Positions 12,214 to 25,779 of a DNA stretch of 64,000 bases are shown one piece after another. Source of the stretch: Ophiura sarsii (taxonomy: Eukaryota; Echinodermata; Ophiuroidea; Amphilepidida; Ophiuridae); the NCBI GenBank assembly GCA_035610835.1, contig CM069455.1, positions 3,185,805 through 3,249,804 of the forward strand, read 5' to 3'. A program made the position numbers and the translations under genes. How positions within the stretch are numbered: position 1 is the stretch's first letter; each line of letters starts with the position of its first letter. The notes under the pieces are model-generated. The model made no database searches and had not been told where the DNA came from. It saw nothing but the letters and a program-made list of their open reading frames with translations.

Positions 12214-13688
12214 TATCAACGCGATAAGGAATGACGGGATATTGTCACAAAAAGCCTACCCAAAAATACTGAATTAGATAGCTGTAATAATCAAAAAGAT
12301 AAAGCACAGGCTCAATTTTGCGGCACTCCCATCCCAGGTTGTTTAAGAAATACATAATAAACAGATTCACTAATCGCTCCTACCACACCATGGTGTCAAT
12401 TTACATGTTTACACAATCCAACACTGAATCATGATAGCGTGACAATTTTGGTATAGAGTAATCACTTATCCATAAAACAATGACTCAATTTACATTCATA
12501 AAATTTTTGTGTGCACCGGTAATTTTTATAATCATACACACTACTATTGACATGCAAGCCTGAATCAAAATAGACTAACAATTAGCTCAGAGTAAAAGAG
12601 TAAAACCTCAATCCAAAATTTAGGGCATGAAAATCAGGAAAAGCTGATATCATGTAACAATCCTAAAAATCAGTAACAATATTTTAATATCAGCAAGTGC
12701 AACTGAAATTCCCAGAAACACTATCAATGAATGAATGTCATCACAAATGCATTCAATTCTTTCTACAAACAAGTATTCATTGGATACCATAATTTTGGAA
12801 CACACTGTAATAATCCCAAAATCACAGCATGACATACGTAATTTTATAAAACATGATATTCAAGATACACAGTACCAATTCAAAGTCACCACATAATACA
12901 GCGTAATTTTATAAAGCATAATATTTTTGGGATACACTGTAACTCACCCAGAATGCACTTCATAAAATGATTAAACATCCAACGCATGGCGCGCACTTCT
13001 AAAACCCCCTTCTCAAACATCAAAAGAAACCGACATGTGTCGTCAGATTTCGCTTGTAATGACACGTCATTAATTGATTGCACGAGCGGTACCGTTTCGC
13101 ACACAAGTCCCGATAATTTCCTATATTTTCAAAATTCAAAAACTGCCCAAAATCCTTCCAAACATGCAAATCAGGGCTAGTTTTTGGTCACGCATAACGT
13201 TATACGACATACTATCACTAACAATCGACTTTTTGAAGTAATTTGACACAATCAAAAAGAGAAATTTGGGGTCTCGAAATGCGGTGTCAAAATGATGAAA
13301 ATAGAAATAAATGCCCTATTCATACGAGGCTGTTAAAAATTACGGAACTCGTGTATAAAAATCTTGCATCTATCTTGGCCACGAAAACGCGTAGAAATCA
13401 CTCAATTTACAGAATACATGAATCACAATGGTCCAAGAATGTTCTATATACATCTATAGTACTTACAATGAAAGGATGTCAACCAAAACGTCCAATTTCT
13501 ACCAAATTTCAATATTTTCCCACACAGCTTTCCGAGTTTCCTTCATAGCATACCACGCGTTCAGCAAAAGATGGCGTTTTTAGTTTTTACACCGTGCTTC
13601 GCAAGCCCGAACCAATTAAGCAATTAGCCAATTAGCAACTCTAGTTGCTCCAGATAGGAGAGGCCGATCAGGTAACGTTCAGGCAATC
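12214..13688. other. No gene or recognised repeat seen
   Basis: AT-rich sequence. Frames of 60-100 codons on both strands have no recognisable domain and are likely chance. Confidence 0.4.
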
Positions 13689-13690
13689 TA

Positions 13691-14050
13691 CGAGGGTCAT
13701 TCAATAAGTTCTACCTCCTACCTCTTAACTTTGCTATTATATAAGCCAGTCGTATGAAATATTCCGCAATTGTGGCTTTGAATCTCAGCTACAAACTCAT
13801 AGTAAATTTGTCTGAGGACTGGTTGTACTTCTCTGGAGATGCAGCGAAAACCAAACGTCCATTTAGTGCGACGGAAACGGATAAAAAACAGCCAAATGTC
13901 TCATAAGTCCTATTCATTTGGCCAATTCTAAGAGACAAAACGTACCTATCGGTCAATTAAAACCGTTCTAAATTAAAAATGTCTCTTGAACAGAATATAA
14001 ACAATAACAGTGACTGATTTATTGGGGAAAATGCCCTCTAATTAGCCAGA
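13691..14050. mobile_element. Solo mariner-like terminus
   Basis: TA followed by CGAGGGTCATTCAATAAGTT at 13,689-13,710 is a typical mariner end. I found no matching inverted end, so this is a truncated element whose inner boundary is arbitrary. Confidence 0.5.
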
Positions 14051-14589
14051 ACCAGACCAGGACAGCTATTAATCTAAACCATACCATATAGAGAACCGCT
14101 GCAAAAGTCACATTTGCTTTTCATAAGAACTAAGAGATCTTCATTATACTGGACTAAATGGAGGGATTTCAAGTCTCTCGAAGAGATAATATACTATCAC
14201 TGAGTACCTGATTGACTATTCTAAAGGTTGTATATAAGGAAAACTCATAAAGTTACTATCATGTTAAGATTTCACATTCGAGGCATCACTGTGGCTTGAC
14301 TTGTAACAACGAAAATTTGACCGAATAGCAATATTCCTGTATGCTAAAGGCGACAAGGCGTAGCAATACATTCGAGTTGATAGTACACTTTTTGAAAACC
14401 TACAAAGTTTAATATTGCCTACAATCTGATTTATACATAATAATACAGTATTATATTCAGAAATCATCCATTGTTTTCTATTTTCAGTATTTAAATCGGG
14501 CTGTTATATCTAATCATACAATAGGGAGAGAAAACGAAAAAACATGTATTTATCTTTAGGGTAATTTTCCGTGTCCGATGTCCAAAATG

Positions 14590-15135
14590 GATGTAGGCCA
14601 TTTTGCAACACGTCACAGCTCTTCATATGTTATCATTGCTCGAAGGTTATTAGCTATCACCCCTTCAATCAGCCTTCTCAGTGCCAGTATATGTTCTATT
14701 CTTCCTACCCTGAAGCCATTTTGGTTAGTTCTTAGATGTTTATCCAGCTCAGGACGAATTCTATTTAGGATCATCCGGTTATAGGTTTTCGCTACGATAG
14801 AGCTAAGACTTATGCCACGATAGTTGCCGCCCAGGCTGAGGTCTCCTGACTTTGGAATGGGCACAATGTTGAGGATGGATCATTGGCTCGGCTTCTCTCT
14901 ATTTGTAATTGCATCATTGCAGAAATCTAGCACAATATCATCAAGAGCACATCTTTTCAATACTTCTGGGGGTATATTGCCCTCTCCACAGGTCTTCCCT
15001 CTACCAGGGACTTCTTAGCCTTGTCATATTCATCTCAGGCCCTGTTCTGATATCTAGATCTACAAAGATTGATGTTATTTCTTCATCCTCTTCACATATA
15101 TCAGGTAGCTTTCCAGAAGGTTCTGAAAGTGGTTG
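14590..15135 (-). pseudogene. Non-LTR retrotransposon reverse transcriptase fragment
   Basis: On the minus strand, 14,864-14,613 reads IPKSGDLSLGGNYRGISLSS, then NRIRPELDKHLRTNQNGFR and ILALRRLIEGV. These are the N-terminal fingers and palm-entry motifs of LINE-type reverse transcriptases (IPK.GD, NYRGISL, QNGFR). Upstream, in other frames, about 15,100-14,865 gives readable pieces such as PPEVLK and LDFCNDAITNREKPSQW, so at least one frameshift is present. The catalytic YADD region is missing, because the frame ends just after the LRAMITY segment. It is therefore a dead, truncated LINE copy. The other LINE fragment, at 44,616-45,097, covers the C-terminal part of a similar protein. The exact clade cannot be fixed by eye. 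Confidence 0.85.
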
Positions 15136-15293
15136 TACCAATTGGTAAATGAAGATATACATGAATGTATGTATCAATCAAGGATGGCTGCCACAACCTC
15201 TCTTATTACTGCTAGATTAGGTATATCCCTGATTATACATAATTAAATACTTACCTATTCATACAGAGCTCAGACAGGGGCCTACCGTACATA

Positions 15294-16416
15294 CAGGGTG
15301 TCCCTAAAAATATTGTGCACGTGTTTGCGCAACTTTTTGACCATGAAGTCCTAGAGTTTGGTGTAATATGTTTATACACACGAAAAGGGAAAACACTCAG
15401 CTTTCAGATGCCGTTTATTTTATCTGTTTTGGATTTGTCAATCTTGAGATATGCCCAGTTTATCAAAGCTACCCAAAATCGACGTTGTGCCACTTTACAG
15501 AAAGAATGATTATGAACGTCAAAACGATACTAACATTGGTCTGTCCATGGGCATCAATGGTCTTGAAACATTGAGGTGGGCATTTGACCAGAATTGTTTA
15601 CAAGCGGCCGAGGAACAAAAATGATGTCCTTGGAATATGTGGTAAGGGATTTCTATGAGCAGTTATTCTGGGATCCCTCTGAAGTGCATGCCGCACGTTA
15701 TCAATGTGTTACTGTGTCCTGCCACTTCTTTTCATATCTTAGTCTTCCAGAATGTTCTTTATTCATATTATTAGTGCTTGTACCATACCATCTACCAAGC
15801 ATTTACAATACTCCTTGTTATATAGGTGTATTCCTAGATAGTATGTGAGTGTTTGAGAAATGAATGGCAAACTCTCTGGTGACTCTTCTGCTGGACTTCT
15901 CGTTTCGTGATATTTCAAGACAATGAACACCCTCTTCTACCATGTCTATGAAATTGAGGCCGCACCCAGCCATACGGACGTCTGTCTTGTTTTGAAAATG
16001 TAGGCCCAATAAACATTTTGTGAAACCTCGTCAAAAGGACTGGTTCAAATCCCCGGTTTCGAATCATGTTCTGCTTGGATACACAGGCACTCATTCTATT
16101 ATTTAAACCTATTCAATCTCAATACAAAAATGTTATTTTGCATAACACTGGTAAAGGTAAAGGGCAATCGTTCAAGTGGAAGTTGTATCTTAGGAGTAAA
16201 CCTTTGAAACTGTAAAGTGGCACAACATCGATTCTGGGTAGCTCTAGTTAATTGTCCATATCTCAGAATTGAAAAATCCAAATCAAATGAAATAAACAGC
16301 ATCTGAAAGCTGAGTGTTTTTCCTTTTGATGTTTATAAACATATTACACCAAACTTTAAGACTTCATGGTCAACAAGTTGCGCAAACATGTGCACAATTT
16401 TTTTAGGGACACCCTG
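15294..16416. mobile_element. Foldback element with CAGGGTGTCCC ends, TA target site
   Basis: CAGGGTGTCCCTAAAAATAT at the left is mirrored at 16,396-16,416, with TA on both sides. The arms pair for about 210 bp, through TTGCGCAA and the CCACTTTACAG block. The central 700 bp is not paired and shows no recognisable protein. Confidence 0.75.
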
Positions 16417-16618
16417 TAGCAAGAATGCACCCAGGCGTGACTATCTTCGCTTTAAAACCAGTCACAGAACCAATCATTGACAATTAGAATTTCAGGTTGG
16501 ATATTTACACTTACAGCGGTACATTTTACAGAGATGACTTGGTGTGAGCATGCGAGGTTGTAAGTGCTGAGAATAGGGTGAGTTTGAACACAATGGCTGC
16601 ATAACGTGCCTTTGGACC

Positions 16619-16640
16619 GGGGGGGGGGGGGGGGGGGGGG
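16619..16640 (+). repeat. Poly(G) tract
   Basis: About 22 consecutive G between GACC and CAGTCACAAA. Such runs often mark unreliable assembly length. Confidence 0.9.
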
Positions 16641-17035
16641 CAGTCACAAAACGTAATTATACATCTGCGGTGAAAAAATTAGAACTTGATACTGTCTAAC
16701 CCGTTCATAACATTGTTGGAAATAGCAGATAATAGGCCTACACTGTAAATAATTACACTTACAGGCAACGAGGGTGACCAGGATCTATGAGACGATGCCA
16801 TGAGAAGATACATAATACTGTTCATAGTGGAGGAAACAGGTCAAATTAAGGAAACAGAAACAATTAGCTTCAAGACATTGTGTTCTCGTTTTATTTCATC
16901 TTATAAGTTATATCTTCTTTCATATTACCAATAATCAATTAATACTTTTTAAAGTTTACCGCTTACCACATGAGAAATTGTACCACATAAGACTATTATG
17001 TTATAGCTGATGCCATCATTACTGCCTACACTTTA

Positions 17036-17252
17036 GTGTTTAGTTGCACATGTCCTGTCCTGTCTCTTGTTTATAGTCGTCTTCTTTGTCGTACTTTTAA
17101 GAAACTATTATATTTATTTATCATAAATGATCAGGGTGGCCAATTTTCGAGCTGTGCTCCTTTTGGTTTTCCCCACCATTGTTTTTCTAATAATTTACTT
17201 GATGATGTATTATATTCTATGGTGAAAATAAACTGAAACTGAAACTGAAACT
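17036..17252 (+). mobile_element. Probable LINE 3' end with (CTGAAA)n tail
   Basis: An AT-rich 3'-UTR-like stretch ends in AATAAACTGAAACTGAAACT, a short tandem tail typical of CR1/L2-like non-LTR elements. No coding part is attached. This is inferred from tail structure only. Confidence 0.45.
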
Positions 17253-18226
17253 GATAAGGGTCGGCAACTTGCTCTAAAAATCTGCTAGATGTTAATTTGG
17301 ACTCTGGATATAAACGTTAATTACAAAAATATTATGAACTAATTGCGGGACTAATTGTAATATGTAGCCCTATAACTAGCAGCCGCGCAGCACTAGTGTG
17401 GGAGCACAACACTACATCACCGTCCTCGTTTCGTGTAATGGTGATAGTAAGTTCTGGCAAACATTTTTGGGTCCTTTGGGAATCAGTTTGGCGTGAGGGT
17501 AGCATTTTATAATTTAAATGAAAGATAGTCTGATCAGGATATCGCAACTTGTTGATTTTCGATTTTACCGAAAATTTATCACGTGGCCTGAACACACGAT
17601 TTTATGAAATTTAATATTTGTTTATTAGAATGAAGCATTCGAGACATTCCACAACAAATCGAGACTCTTTTACTTTTAGCCCTATTGCACGTGTAATCCA
17701 ATGGGACACTTATTTAGTGCTGCTATGCCCCATATAATCTATCAAACTATTATTTCAGGCAAATTTCGGGAAGCTTTACACATTATTTATATGTATACGC
17801 TGATTGATATTCTCTTAATTTCTCAATATTTGAATTCTTTTGGTTTTAGTGGCTCTGGGTGTATGTGGAGGAATAGCCATTCTCGTTCAATGCTTTCTCA
17901 ATGTGTTTTATGCTTGTTAATTGGGATGTTATTGTCGCACAGTGTTAATTCTTTGTACATACACCTATTTGAAATGAATTTGAAATGTTGTAAATTGATT
18001 GCCATTTGTGCAGAATCAGATCATAAACAGCGCCATCTATAACACATTATTCCCTGTAATCTTACAATCCCAACTACTTCCTACCAACTACTATACCGGT
18101 TTACTACATGATATGTAGCACTGCTTGCGTTGATTGTAAACAGTTTCAGAACGTCTCGGGACCAAATAATTTAGATGCTAAAATGGCTCGACTTCAACCA
18201 GGCAGGTTATGCAGATACACATTGGT
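17253..18226. other. No gene seen
   Basis: A 113-codon plus-strand frame at 17,701-18,042 has no recognisable domain, and AT-rich composition explains it. Confidence 0.4.
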
Positions 18227-18270
18227 ATACACCTAGCACATAAAGTCCCTGACTGGTGATACAGCATCAC
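18227..18270 (+). mobile_element. Solo end of the CACCTAGCACATAAAGTCCC element family
   Basis: CACCTAGCACATAAAGTCCC with a preceding TA matches both ends of the 38,443-40,299 element. The other end is not found nearby. Confidence 0.5.
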
Positions 18271-18394
18271 AAGTCACTGATGAAACATCTTTCAAGCCTC
18301 CGAAATGTATTTTTCGGTGATTTGTATTTGATAACATGATATGTTATAGCCTTTTTTAAAACGGTTTCTTTTTTCCAATTGTAGAAAGTTACTC

Positions 18395-18770
18395 TTTGTA
18401 TACAAGTCCTTCTATCTACACAATACTTTCACAAAGATTTGCGCGGACTGCACGAAAAATTTGGTCAACTTGCTATACAAAATGTAAAAAATGAGTTCAA
18501 AATCACGCGTAGCAAAGTAAAAATTATGGACACTGGTTAGTCACATTTTGTATAACAAATCCTGCTGTCTGCACGTTGTTTTCACAAAAACACGCACGGG
18601 GCGCTCAGAAATGTGGTCAACTGCGTTCAAAATCACGTGTAGCGCGCGGAAATGTGTATTTAACCCTGTTGACGATCACCCTTATCAACAGTTCTCAAGT
18701 ACAAATTGTGGACACTGTTTAGTCACATTTTGTATAACAAATTCTGTGCAGAAATCTGTATAATTTGTTA
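18395..18770 (+). repeat. Two-copy tandem repeat, unit about 170-180 bp
   Basis: The order GGTCAAC, TTCAAAATCACGCGTAGC, GACACTGGTTAGTCACATTT, GTATAACAAATCCTG appears twice, for example at 18,528 and 18,707, with scattered differences. Confidence 0.6.
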
Positions 18771-20800
18771 TAGAAATGTTAATACTGCAGTATTTTGTTG
18801 CGCGTAGCGCAGACAATTTTGGTATTTTTCCCGTTAACGACTACCTATTTGGCCGAACTTTTTTAACCCCTCCCCTCATGAGTAGGTAAAACCTTTTAGT
18901 CCCCCCCTTTTTGAGACTTCAAACTTTTTAGACCCCCCCACCAAATTATTTCTGAACACTCCCTTAGGAACTGATTTTTTCAAAAAAGTAGGTCTTGAGA
19001 ACTGGGTTAAAGTTCAATTTTGATAAACAAGAACGCACATTTTGGGTGTTAGAACGCAAAATTTTCGAAGAATTGGGGCTTTGGAACGCAAAATTTCGCG
19101 ATTTTTTGAATTTTCAATAAAATTAGGGGTCATAAGAGCCAGCAGCAGAGGGTGAAAAAGGGAGTCTTCAGCGCGGCACATACCTATACCCTTTTCCAAT
19201 GTCAGTGCCCCCCACGGGGTTTTGGTGTTTCCACAGTAACGAGACCCCCTAGTGTTTGTTTTTGTTTGTGGCTCTAAATCTTGTTTCAAATTTATTTTAT
19301 AGCTCATATTAGGTCAACACTAGTAATTTAAAAGTAGTTGAGAGATAGCGAGCAAAATTTCATAATCTTACCTACCTATATACATAAATGTCTATTCTTT
19401 TACACACAACAAACCTATGGTTACCGTTGTAACAATTTTTTGACACACAATGTGCTATACCATACCCGGGACCATACCATGTTCATGATATTGTGTAAAT
19501 AGAGGGCTTCACATGAGCCAGTGTAATAAGCAGGGATTCTATAATAATGGGAGAGGTCACTCCTCAGACAAAATTTCGCCTACTAAAACCAAATTTACGG
19601 GTGAAGGTTTTGTAGGGGGTGCACTATCATTGTCGTAGCAAACCAGACGACCTAAGACCCCGCCTAAGACGTGGTTGATTTTATCGGCTCAAAACATGAT
19701 TTGTGGCACAAAAATAGTACATCAATGGTAACAAAAAGCTGATTGTGATTTAGAGTAGAACTGATTTGCTTTTATGATGGCAGAATTTAGTTCTTATATG
19801 ACACGAAACATTCAGAATTGGTTATTTGAAATTAATTTACGTAGAACAAAATACAAATTTTAAATTGTGGATGGTTTCGTCTGGCAGTGACAGAGGAGGG
19901 GCGTGGCGTTATTTGCATTTTATGAATATTGTAATCAGATCAGTTGGGAATGACGCCGGATCGCGACGATCACATCGTGTGAGGTCATAAATAGTCATGA
20001 CTGAATATTTATTCACAACGAATGATTGACAGTACATGTATACGCTGTAACTTTCGGGTGAAGGATTGATAGAGTGCGCTATACTGAACCAAATCTCAAC
20101 AATGGGCAGATAAGAGAGTCGAAAGTAGTCGCAGAAACCAAGCTTACAGAAACCACCCAAACTGGATTAAGTGTGTAGCTATTATGATGAGATATCTGAG
20201 CATGTCTGAATGAATGAGCCTATCAAAACATTGGCCACCTCTTTTGAAAAGATTGTATTATTGAAAGAGAGGATTTGCATATTATTTCTATCTATGTGCT
20301 ACAGTGCAACAGAGCATAAATTACCAAAAAAGTGCATGTTATTGAAATTAATAGCACATACACTATAATCACAGAGAAAGATGTTTATGGTTAGCCACAC
20401 AAATCTGTCAAGCTATTCGTTAACATGTTTGCTGTGTAATTAATTTATGCGCGTAATTAATCAATTAATTAGGCGTTTAATGGAATAATTTTGAACCACT
20501 TTCTGTATGCCCAATTAAGTTATGTAAAGTTTCAAATGAATCCTTAAATTATGCTTAATAAAATGGTCAAGCCACATTTCTCGTGTTTGTTTTTCTGTAA
20601 AACTTTAGATACATTAATTTTGCAACTTTTCTTACAATAACAATGTATTTCATACAACTGTACAGCTGTGCACAGACTTGGCAAAAGTCTATTAATATTT
20701 GTCCAGCCATGCACGCAAACAATAGAAGCAATCTTCAAGGACATGCTCACGCTAAGGGATAAAGGGATCAATGTTTTGAAATCCGCGCTACACAGAAACT
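18771..20800. other. No gene seen
   Basis: Mixed AT-rich sequence with C-rich and T-rich patches near 18,870-18,960. No exon, RNA gene or clear repeat boundary was recognised. Confidence 0.35.
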
Positions 20801-20802
20801 TA

Positions 20803-21156
20803 AAGGGACATTAAGTGGTGTTGAAAATTTTAAATGTTTAAAAATTTACTTCAAAATTCAAGATGAACATTAAAAATTGCCATAATTGTTGTTTCTACTA
20901 ACAAAAACACAGCAAAACTTAATTAAAACAATATCATCGCTATTTACTGCAGGGGGATACTGTCGGACGTAAAATGCTCGTCGCGGCTGTACGAGCATTT
21001 TTGAATCGACGTTTTCTTGTACAAAGAGGGCTGATTTTTCTTAATCCTTATAGGTGTAAGTTCATACATGTAATACAATTATATATAAAAACTTACTAAT
21101 CCCACTTTTTATCATAATTGAGGGCGCAGCCTCCGACACATCTCTTAGTGCCCCTT
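20803..21156. mobile_element. MITE with AAGGGACATTAAG ends, TA target site
   Basis: AAGGGACATTAAGTGGTGT is mirrored by ACACATCTCTTAGTGCCCCTT at the right, with TA flanks. The end resembles the AAGG-start MITE family at 44,432, 45,192 and 61,456. Confidence 0.55.
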
Positions 21157-21499
21157 TAAAACGCCATTCAGCAGTGTGCATGCAGTCAATGGTTTTAAGC
21201 ATAATGGTGTATGTTACTTTAGGTGAACGTGTGCTGACATGCAAGCACCATAAAGGCCTATAGTAAATAGTCAAGGCCGTAAAAGCAGGTAGCCAGTAGC
21301 TAGTTGGATTAGCGTGTATGGATATAAATCAAGTATTGACCAATCCGAAATCAGGTTTCATAAGAAATGTAACAATGCTGATAGAGCGTGTTTCTGCTTG
21401 GGCACTTCAAAAAGTAAACGCTAATATATAAACGCTAAGTTTCAATCGGTCAGTTTTTAATCTCCCCTGTTTCTACTCGCGAACAGTTACCGCTAAGTT

Positions 21500-22048
21500 T
21501 ATCGATCCCCCCCGGGGGGGGGGGGGGGGGGCAGTCAAACATAATGGTGTACACATGCGTGACCAAATTTTTTCCAGACACCCCCTAAACAAGTTTTACC
21601 CTGCAAGCAAAATTACCCCCTAAACAAGTTTTTAGCGCGCTTTCCTTGCAAATTTTGACCCCTAAACAAGTTCTTGCCAGAATATGACCCTAAACAAGTT
21701 TTGTCTATTTGCCTGCAATAGATATGCCCGTAGATATGAATAGACAAAAATGTATTCATGGGTATTGTTCTTTCTTGTATGTTCTCAAATTGGAAATGAG
21801 ACGCTCAAAAGAAATCGCAAAAACGGGGATAACATTCTTCTGGGAACGGGGAACAAAACAATAACCCTAAACACGTTCTTCGACCGGTATTTTAAGCCAC
21901 CCTTTTTCTTGAAATTCAGCGTTTTTGATACCCTTAACGCGTCACGCGCGTTACGCGTCCAACACTGAAAAAACACCCCTTTTTACGCGTTTTTTTGGTC
22001 ACGCATGTGTACACTATTATGTTTGACTGGTCCCCCCGGGATCGATCC
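21500..22048. mobile_element. Inverted-repeat element with poly(G)-bearing ends
   Basis: GATCGATCCCCCC followed by a G run and CAGTCAAACATAATGGTGTA is mirrored at 21,990-22,048 (TACACTATTATGTTTGACTG then CCCCCCGGGATCGATC). The interior repeats CCCTAAACAAGTTTT four times. Confidence 0.65.
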
Positions 22049-22134
22049 TAGTCGATGGGCCACGACATTTGACCTTTTGTAATACCAAACAATGCCACCG
22101 CACCTGAAAAAAATGCTTCACAATAATGTGTATA

Positions 22135-22930
22135 AGGGCAGTTCCAAGTGTTACGGAATGACGTTCACAAAGCATTTTGATGTTTGAAATCATAATATCT
22201 TGACAAGTTTAATACTTCTCACCAAACTAATAACATATTTTAATAGCAACTACTAAACACTCTCAGATATGGTAAACAATTTGACCATCAGATTTTTAAT
22301 TAATGAAATATTGATTTTTATAATTGCCGTTACGGAATGACACAAAATGGACATGATTTTTCGAGTCATTTAGACATTGATACAACTTAGTGAAATTTAG
22401 AAAGGTTTTATTGACTTTTGGGTCATTCTGTATACCTTTACTTATAATATGACAACTTCCTGGTTAAAATTGGTTAAATATTTTTTTTAAATATGACGTT
22501 AAGACCGACGAATGAGAGCGTTACGGAATGACCGTTACGGAATGACGTTTTGTCCACAATGTAAAATTCATAATAAAATACATAATAAAAAACAAAATCA
22601 TGTTAAACATGTAAATTCATGAAAATGTAAGCCCTAAGTTAGCAACTTAAAGCAACACAATTTATATAAAAGCATAAGAAGGGGTCAGAGAAGGGTGCTA
22701 CAAATGGGCACTTTTCTGAAAAAAATCACAACATTTTACCAAAAATCAGGTTTTTTCAACAACAAAATCGTAGTTAATGTATATCAATTAAAAAGAAAAA
22801 CAGCTCATTTGAAAGAGCTGGTAAATATCTTTCATTTGATACTAATTATATGATGGTAGTACTTTAAATTGTAAATTTACAGCCTTTTTTCAATTATTTT
22901 GTAATGTCCTGTTTTGCTTGGAACTGCCCT
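22135..22930. mobile_element. TA-flanked element with reiterated GTTACGGAATGAC
   Basis: AGGGCAGTTCCAAGTGTTAC at the left is mirrored by GGAACTGCCCT at the right end, with TA flanks. GTTACGGAATGAC occurs about five times inside. Its terminus matches that of the 42,123-43,113 element in the first ten bases and in the following TTACGGA. Confidence 0.7.
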
Positions 22931-22933
22931 TAA

Positions 22934-23611
22934 GGGGGGACTTAAGGAAGTTTTTTGTTGAATTTGGTTAGTGCTGTAATTATTGAACCATGGCTCAAAT
23001 GTATATAAAAGTATACCTTTTTGGAAAGGAAATGGATCAGAGAATCCAAATTTGGCATCAATTTTGACCAAAAATGTTGATTTTTTGAGAAAATCACAAA
23101 AAACCACTTTTTTGACCCAATCTTTTTGAACAAAGCTAACAAACATAATTTTGAGTTAAAAATGCCCAAATCACTTGATGATATGATGTTAAGACACCTA
23201 ATCCAATATTTTTTGAAATTTTGACCAAAAAGTGTAAAAAAAAAAAAAATCCATTTTTTTCACGTTTTTTGGCACTTTTTGGTCAAAATTTTCAAAAATA
23301 TTAGATTAGGTTTAAAAAAAAAAAAATGGTCCCTTCATTAGTATCTTAACATCATTATAAAGTGATATTGAAATTTTTTACTCAAAATTATTTTTGTTAG
23401 CTTTGTTCAAAAAAAATTGGGTCAAAAAAGTGAATTTTGTGATTTTCTCAAAAAATCTACTTTTTTGATCAAAATTGACCCAAAATTTGGATTCTCTGAT
23501 CCATTTCCTTTCCAAAAATGTGTACTTTTATATGCATTTGATTAATAGTTCAATAATTACAGCACTCACAAAATTCAAAAAATCAAGTCAAAAACTTCCT
23601 TAAGTCCCCCC
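22934..23611. mobile_element. Long foldback element, TTAA target site
   Basis: GGGGGGACTTAAGGAAG is mirrored at 23,595-23,611, and TTAA stands on both sides (22,930-22,933, 23,612-23,615). Arms of about 300 bp pair with few mismatches, leaving an A/T-run centre near 23,240. TTAA duplication fits piggyBac-like or Kolobok-like elements. No coding region. Confidence 0.75.
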
Positions 23612-23639
23612 TTAACCCATGCGTGACACGGTTCACGGC

Positions 23640-23910
23640 GCAAACCGTTAAGAATCGCCTTTCTGTTTCTATTGGGTGTATTGCCGATTATTGCCGGTTC
23701 CAAACCTGGTTTGTGAAGGTTTTTGGGATTACCAAACGGGTATCTGTATTTTATAAAATGGGTCCAAACGGGTCGAAATATCATCATCATCATCATCTAC
23801 CTATACTGTGCATAAACCTCAATATTGAGTATACTCGCACAATGTATCCCTGGAACCTAGGAATACAAACATGGATCCAAATGGGTCCAAACGAGTCCAA
23901 CAACAGTGAA
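23640..23910 (+). repeat. Short-array relative of the 26.9 kb minisatellite element
   Basis: ACCAAACGGGTATCTGTATTTTATAAAATGGGTCCAAACGGGTCGAAAT matches, in inverted orientation and with small changes, the flank and first units of the array at 26,876-27,240. Here only two units precede (ATC)n. Confidence 0.55.
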
Positions 23911-24210
23911 GTGTGTTGAAATAATGACTAATGTAACCTCTGTGCATAAAATTGTGTCGTATTTTGACAGATAAATTAAGTTAATTCTTTGCTCTATACT
24001 TTACGCGGACAAAATTATTGAAACAGCCCGTCCCCCATCCCGGTGCATGGGTAAATAGTGTTGGGCGGTTCGCAAATTTTCTGAGTTTCCCTATTGGCCG
24101 GCCATTCATTCCGCCATTCATTCCACCATTCATTCATCTCCCATTCATTCATCTCCCCTTCATTCATTCCCCATTCATTAATTATTTATTAATTATGATT
24201 TATTAATTAA

Positions 24211-24422
<212 letters not shown>

Positions 24423-24955
24423 TAATCTCCATAGGCCTAGATTATTTAATCTTATAATTTTTCTATCCACGACGGCGAACCTGTTTAAAATATTTATAAT
24501 TTGTTTAATACCCGTCGTATTAAAAGAATTATTTTGCTTGTCAACATAATTCCAATTTGCTCGTGCAACAGGGTTGCCAGCGCGTTCACTTTTCACGGCT
24601 TTTCAGACGGCCTTTGTTAAAATCCCTCTTGAACCAATCCATAGTTTGGATTTGCCAGCCCGCGAATTTCGCTTTGTTGTTTATAGTCGCGCATATCTGG
24701 TTTTGCACTGCCTCCTACCTTGTCTGTTCCTCTTTCGCTGGTCATATCGTTTTTCTGCTTCATACTAGAAGGTTAAACAAAATTCCCCACCCTCCCACCC
24801 TTGTTACTATTGGTCGGTGATGCGTGGTCCCTTGGTTACACTGTGTGTTATAATACATGTACTTGTCGGTTAGGCAGTTTGGTACACACCTTTTGTTCAC
24901 CACAGTCACATCATCATTCTTTTTGTTCATTTCTATTTACTTTTCAGAGAACAAT
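24423..24955. other. No gene seen
   Basis: Short frames only; nothing recognised. Confidence 0.35.
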
Positions 24956-24959
24956 ATAC

Positions 24960-25578
24960 ATTTTTGTTAATAAACAATGTTTGCCTCGTAGGTCAAGTTA
25001 GGTTCCTTTTTGATTTTTCTAAATCTACGGATGAATTTTGGTTTGCTATCTGGCGACCTGGGAAAACTTGTATAGTAGGCTTATGAATTCTCGGCTTTGT
25101 TAATAAAACAATGTTTGCCTCGTAGGTCAAGTTAGGTTCCTTTTTGATTTTTCTAAATCTACGGATGAATTTTGGTTCGCTATCTGGCGACCTGGGAAAA
25201 CTTGTATATTAGGCTTATGAATTCTCACTATGAACATGATGAATACCATTGCGGTATGATACTTTGATTACACTTTCAAACAATTGAAGTACAGTTAAAA
25301 TGTGCAGATATGTGTCACCATGAACTTGAAATTTATAGACACATTATCTGCGGACAACAATTGAAGTACATTTAAAATGTGCTAATATATGTGTCATTAC
25401 AAACATTAAAATTATAGACACATTTGAATATATGACCTTTCAAGGTCATGTTGTTAATGAAACAATGTTTGCCTCGTAGGTCAAGTTAGGTTCCTTTTTG
25501 ATTTTTCTAAATCTACGGATGAATTTTGGTTCACTATCTAGTGACCTGGGAAAACTTGTATAGGCTTATGAATTAAAT
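24960..25578 (+). repeat. Three direct copies of a ~115-bp unit with a second 85-bp repeat between
   Basis: TGTTTGCCTCGTAGGTCAAG followed by TTAGGTTCCTTTTTG, CTACGGATGAATTTTGGTT and GACCTGGGAAAACTTGTATA appears at 24,978, 25,110 and 25,466. Between copies two and three, CAATTGAAGTACA..TTAAAATGTGC..TAGACACATT occurs twice (about 25,280 and 25,361). Confidence 0.8.
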
Positions 25579-25779
25579 ATGAATACTTCTGGTATATGTG
25601 GCGGATTCACGCTCAACATCATTTTTTGTGTCTGTGTTTTAATTACTGCAATCCTGGTGTCTCGCAGCAAATGCCTATTATTTCTACTTATAATTTTTGT
25701 ACCTGTTAACACATTCAAGATAATAGATACTAAAAATGTTAGTATACTAACAACGATGTTAGGATTGTAATTTGCTGTA

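Noticed and set aside
14578..15148. Plus-strand frames of 64-79 codons
   Set aside because: They are antisense shadows of the minus-strand reverse transcriptase fragment.
17701..18042. 113-codon plus-strand frame with hydrophobic stretches
   Set aside because: AT-rich composition gives Leu/Ile/Ser-rich chance frames; no motif or splice support was seen.
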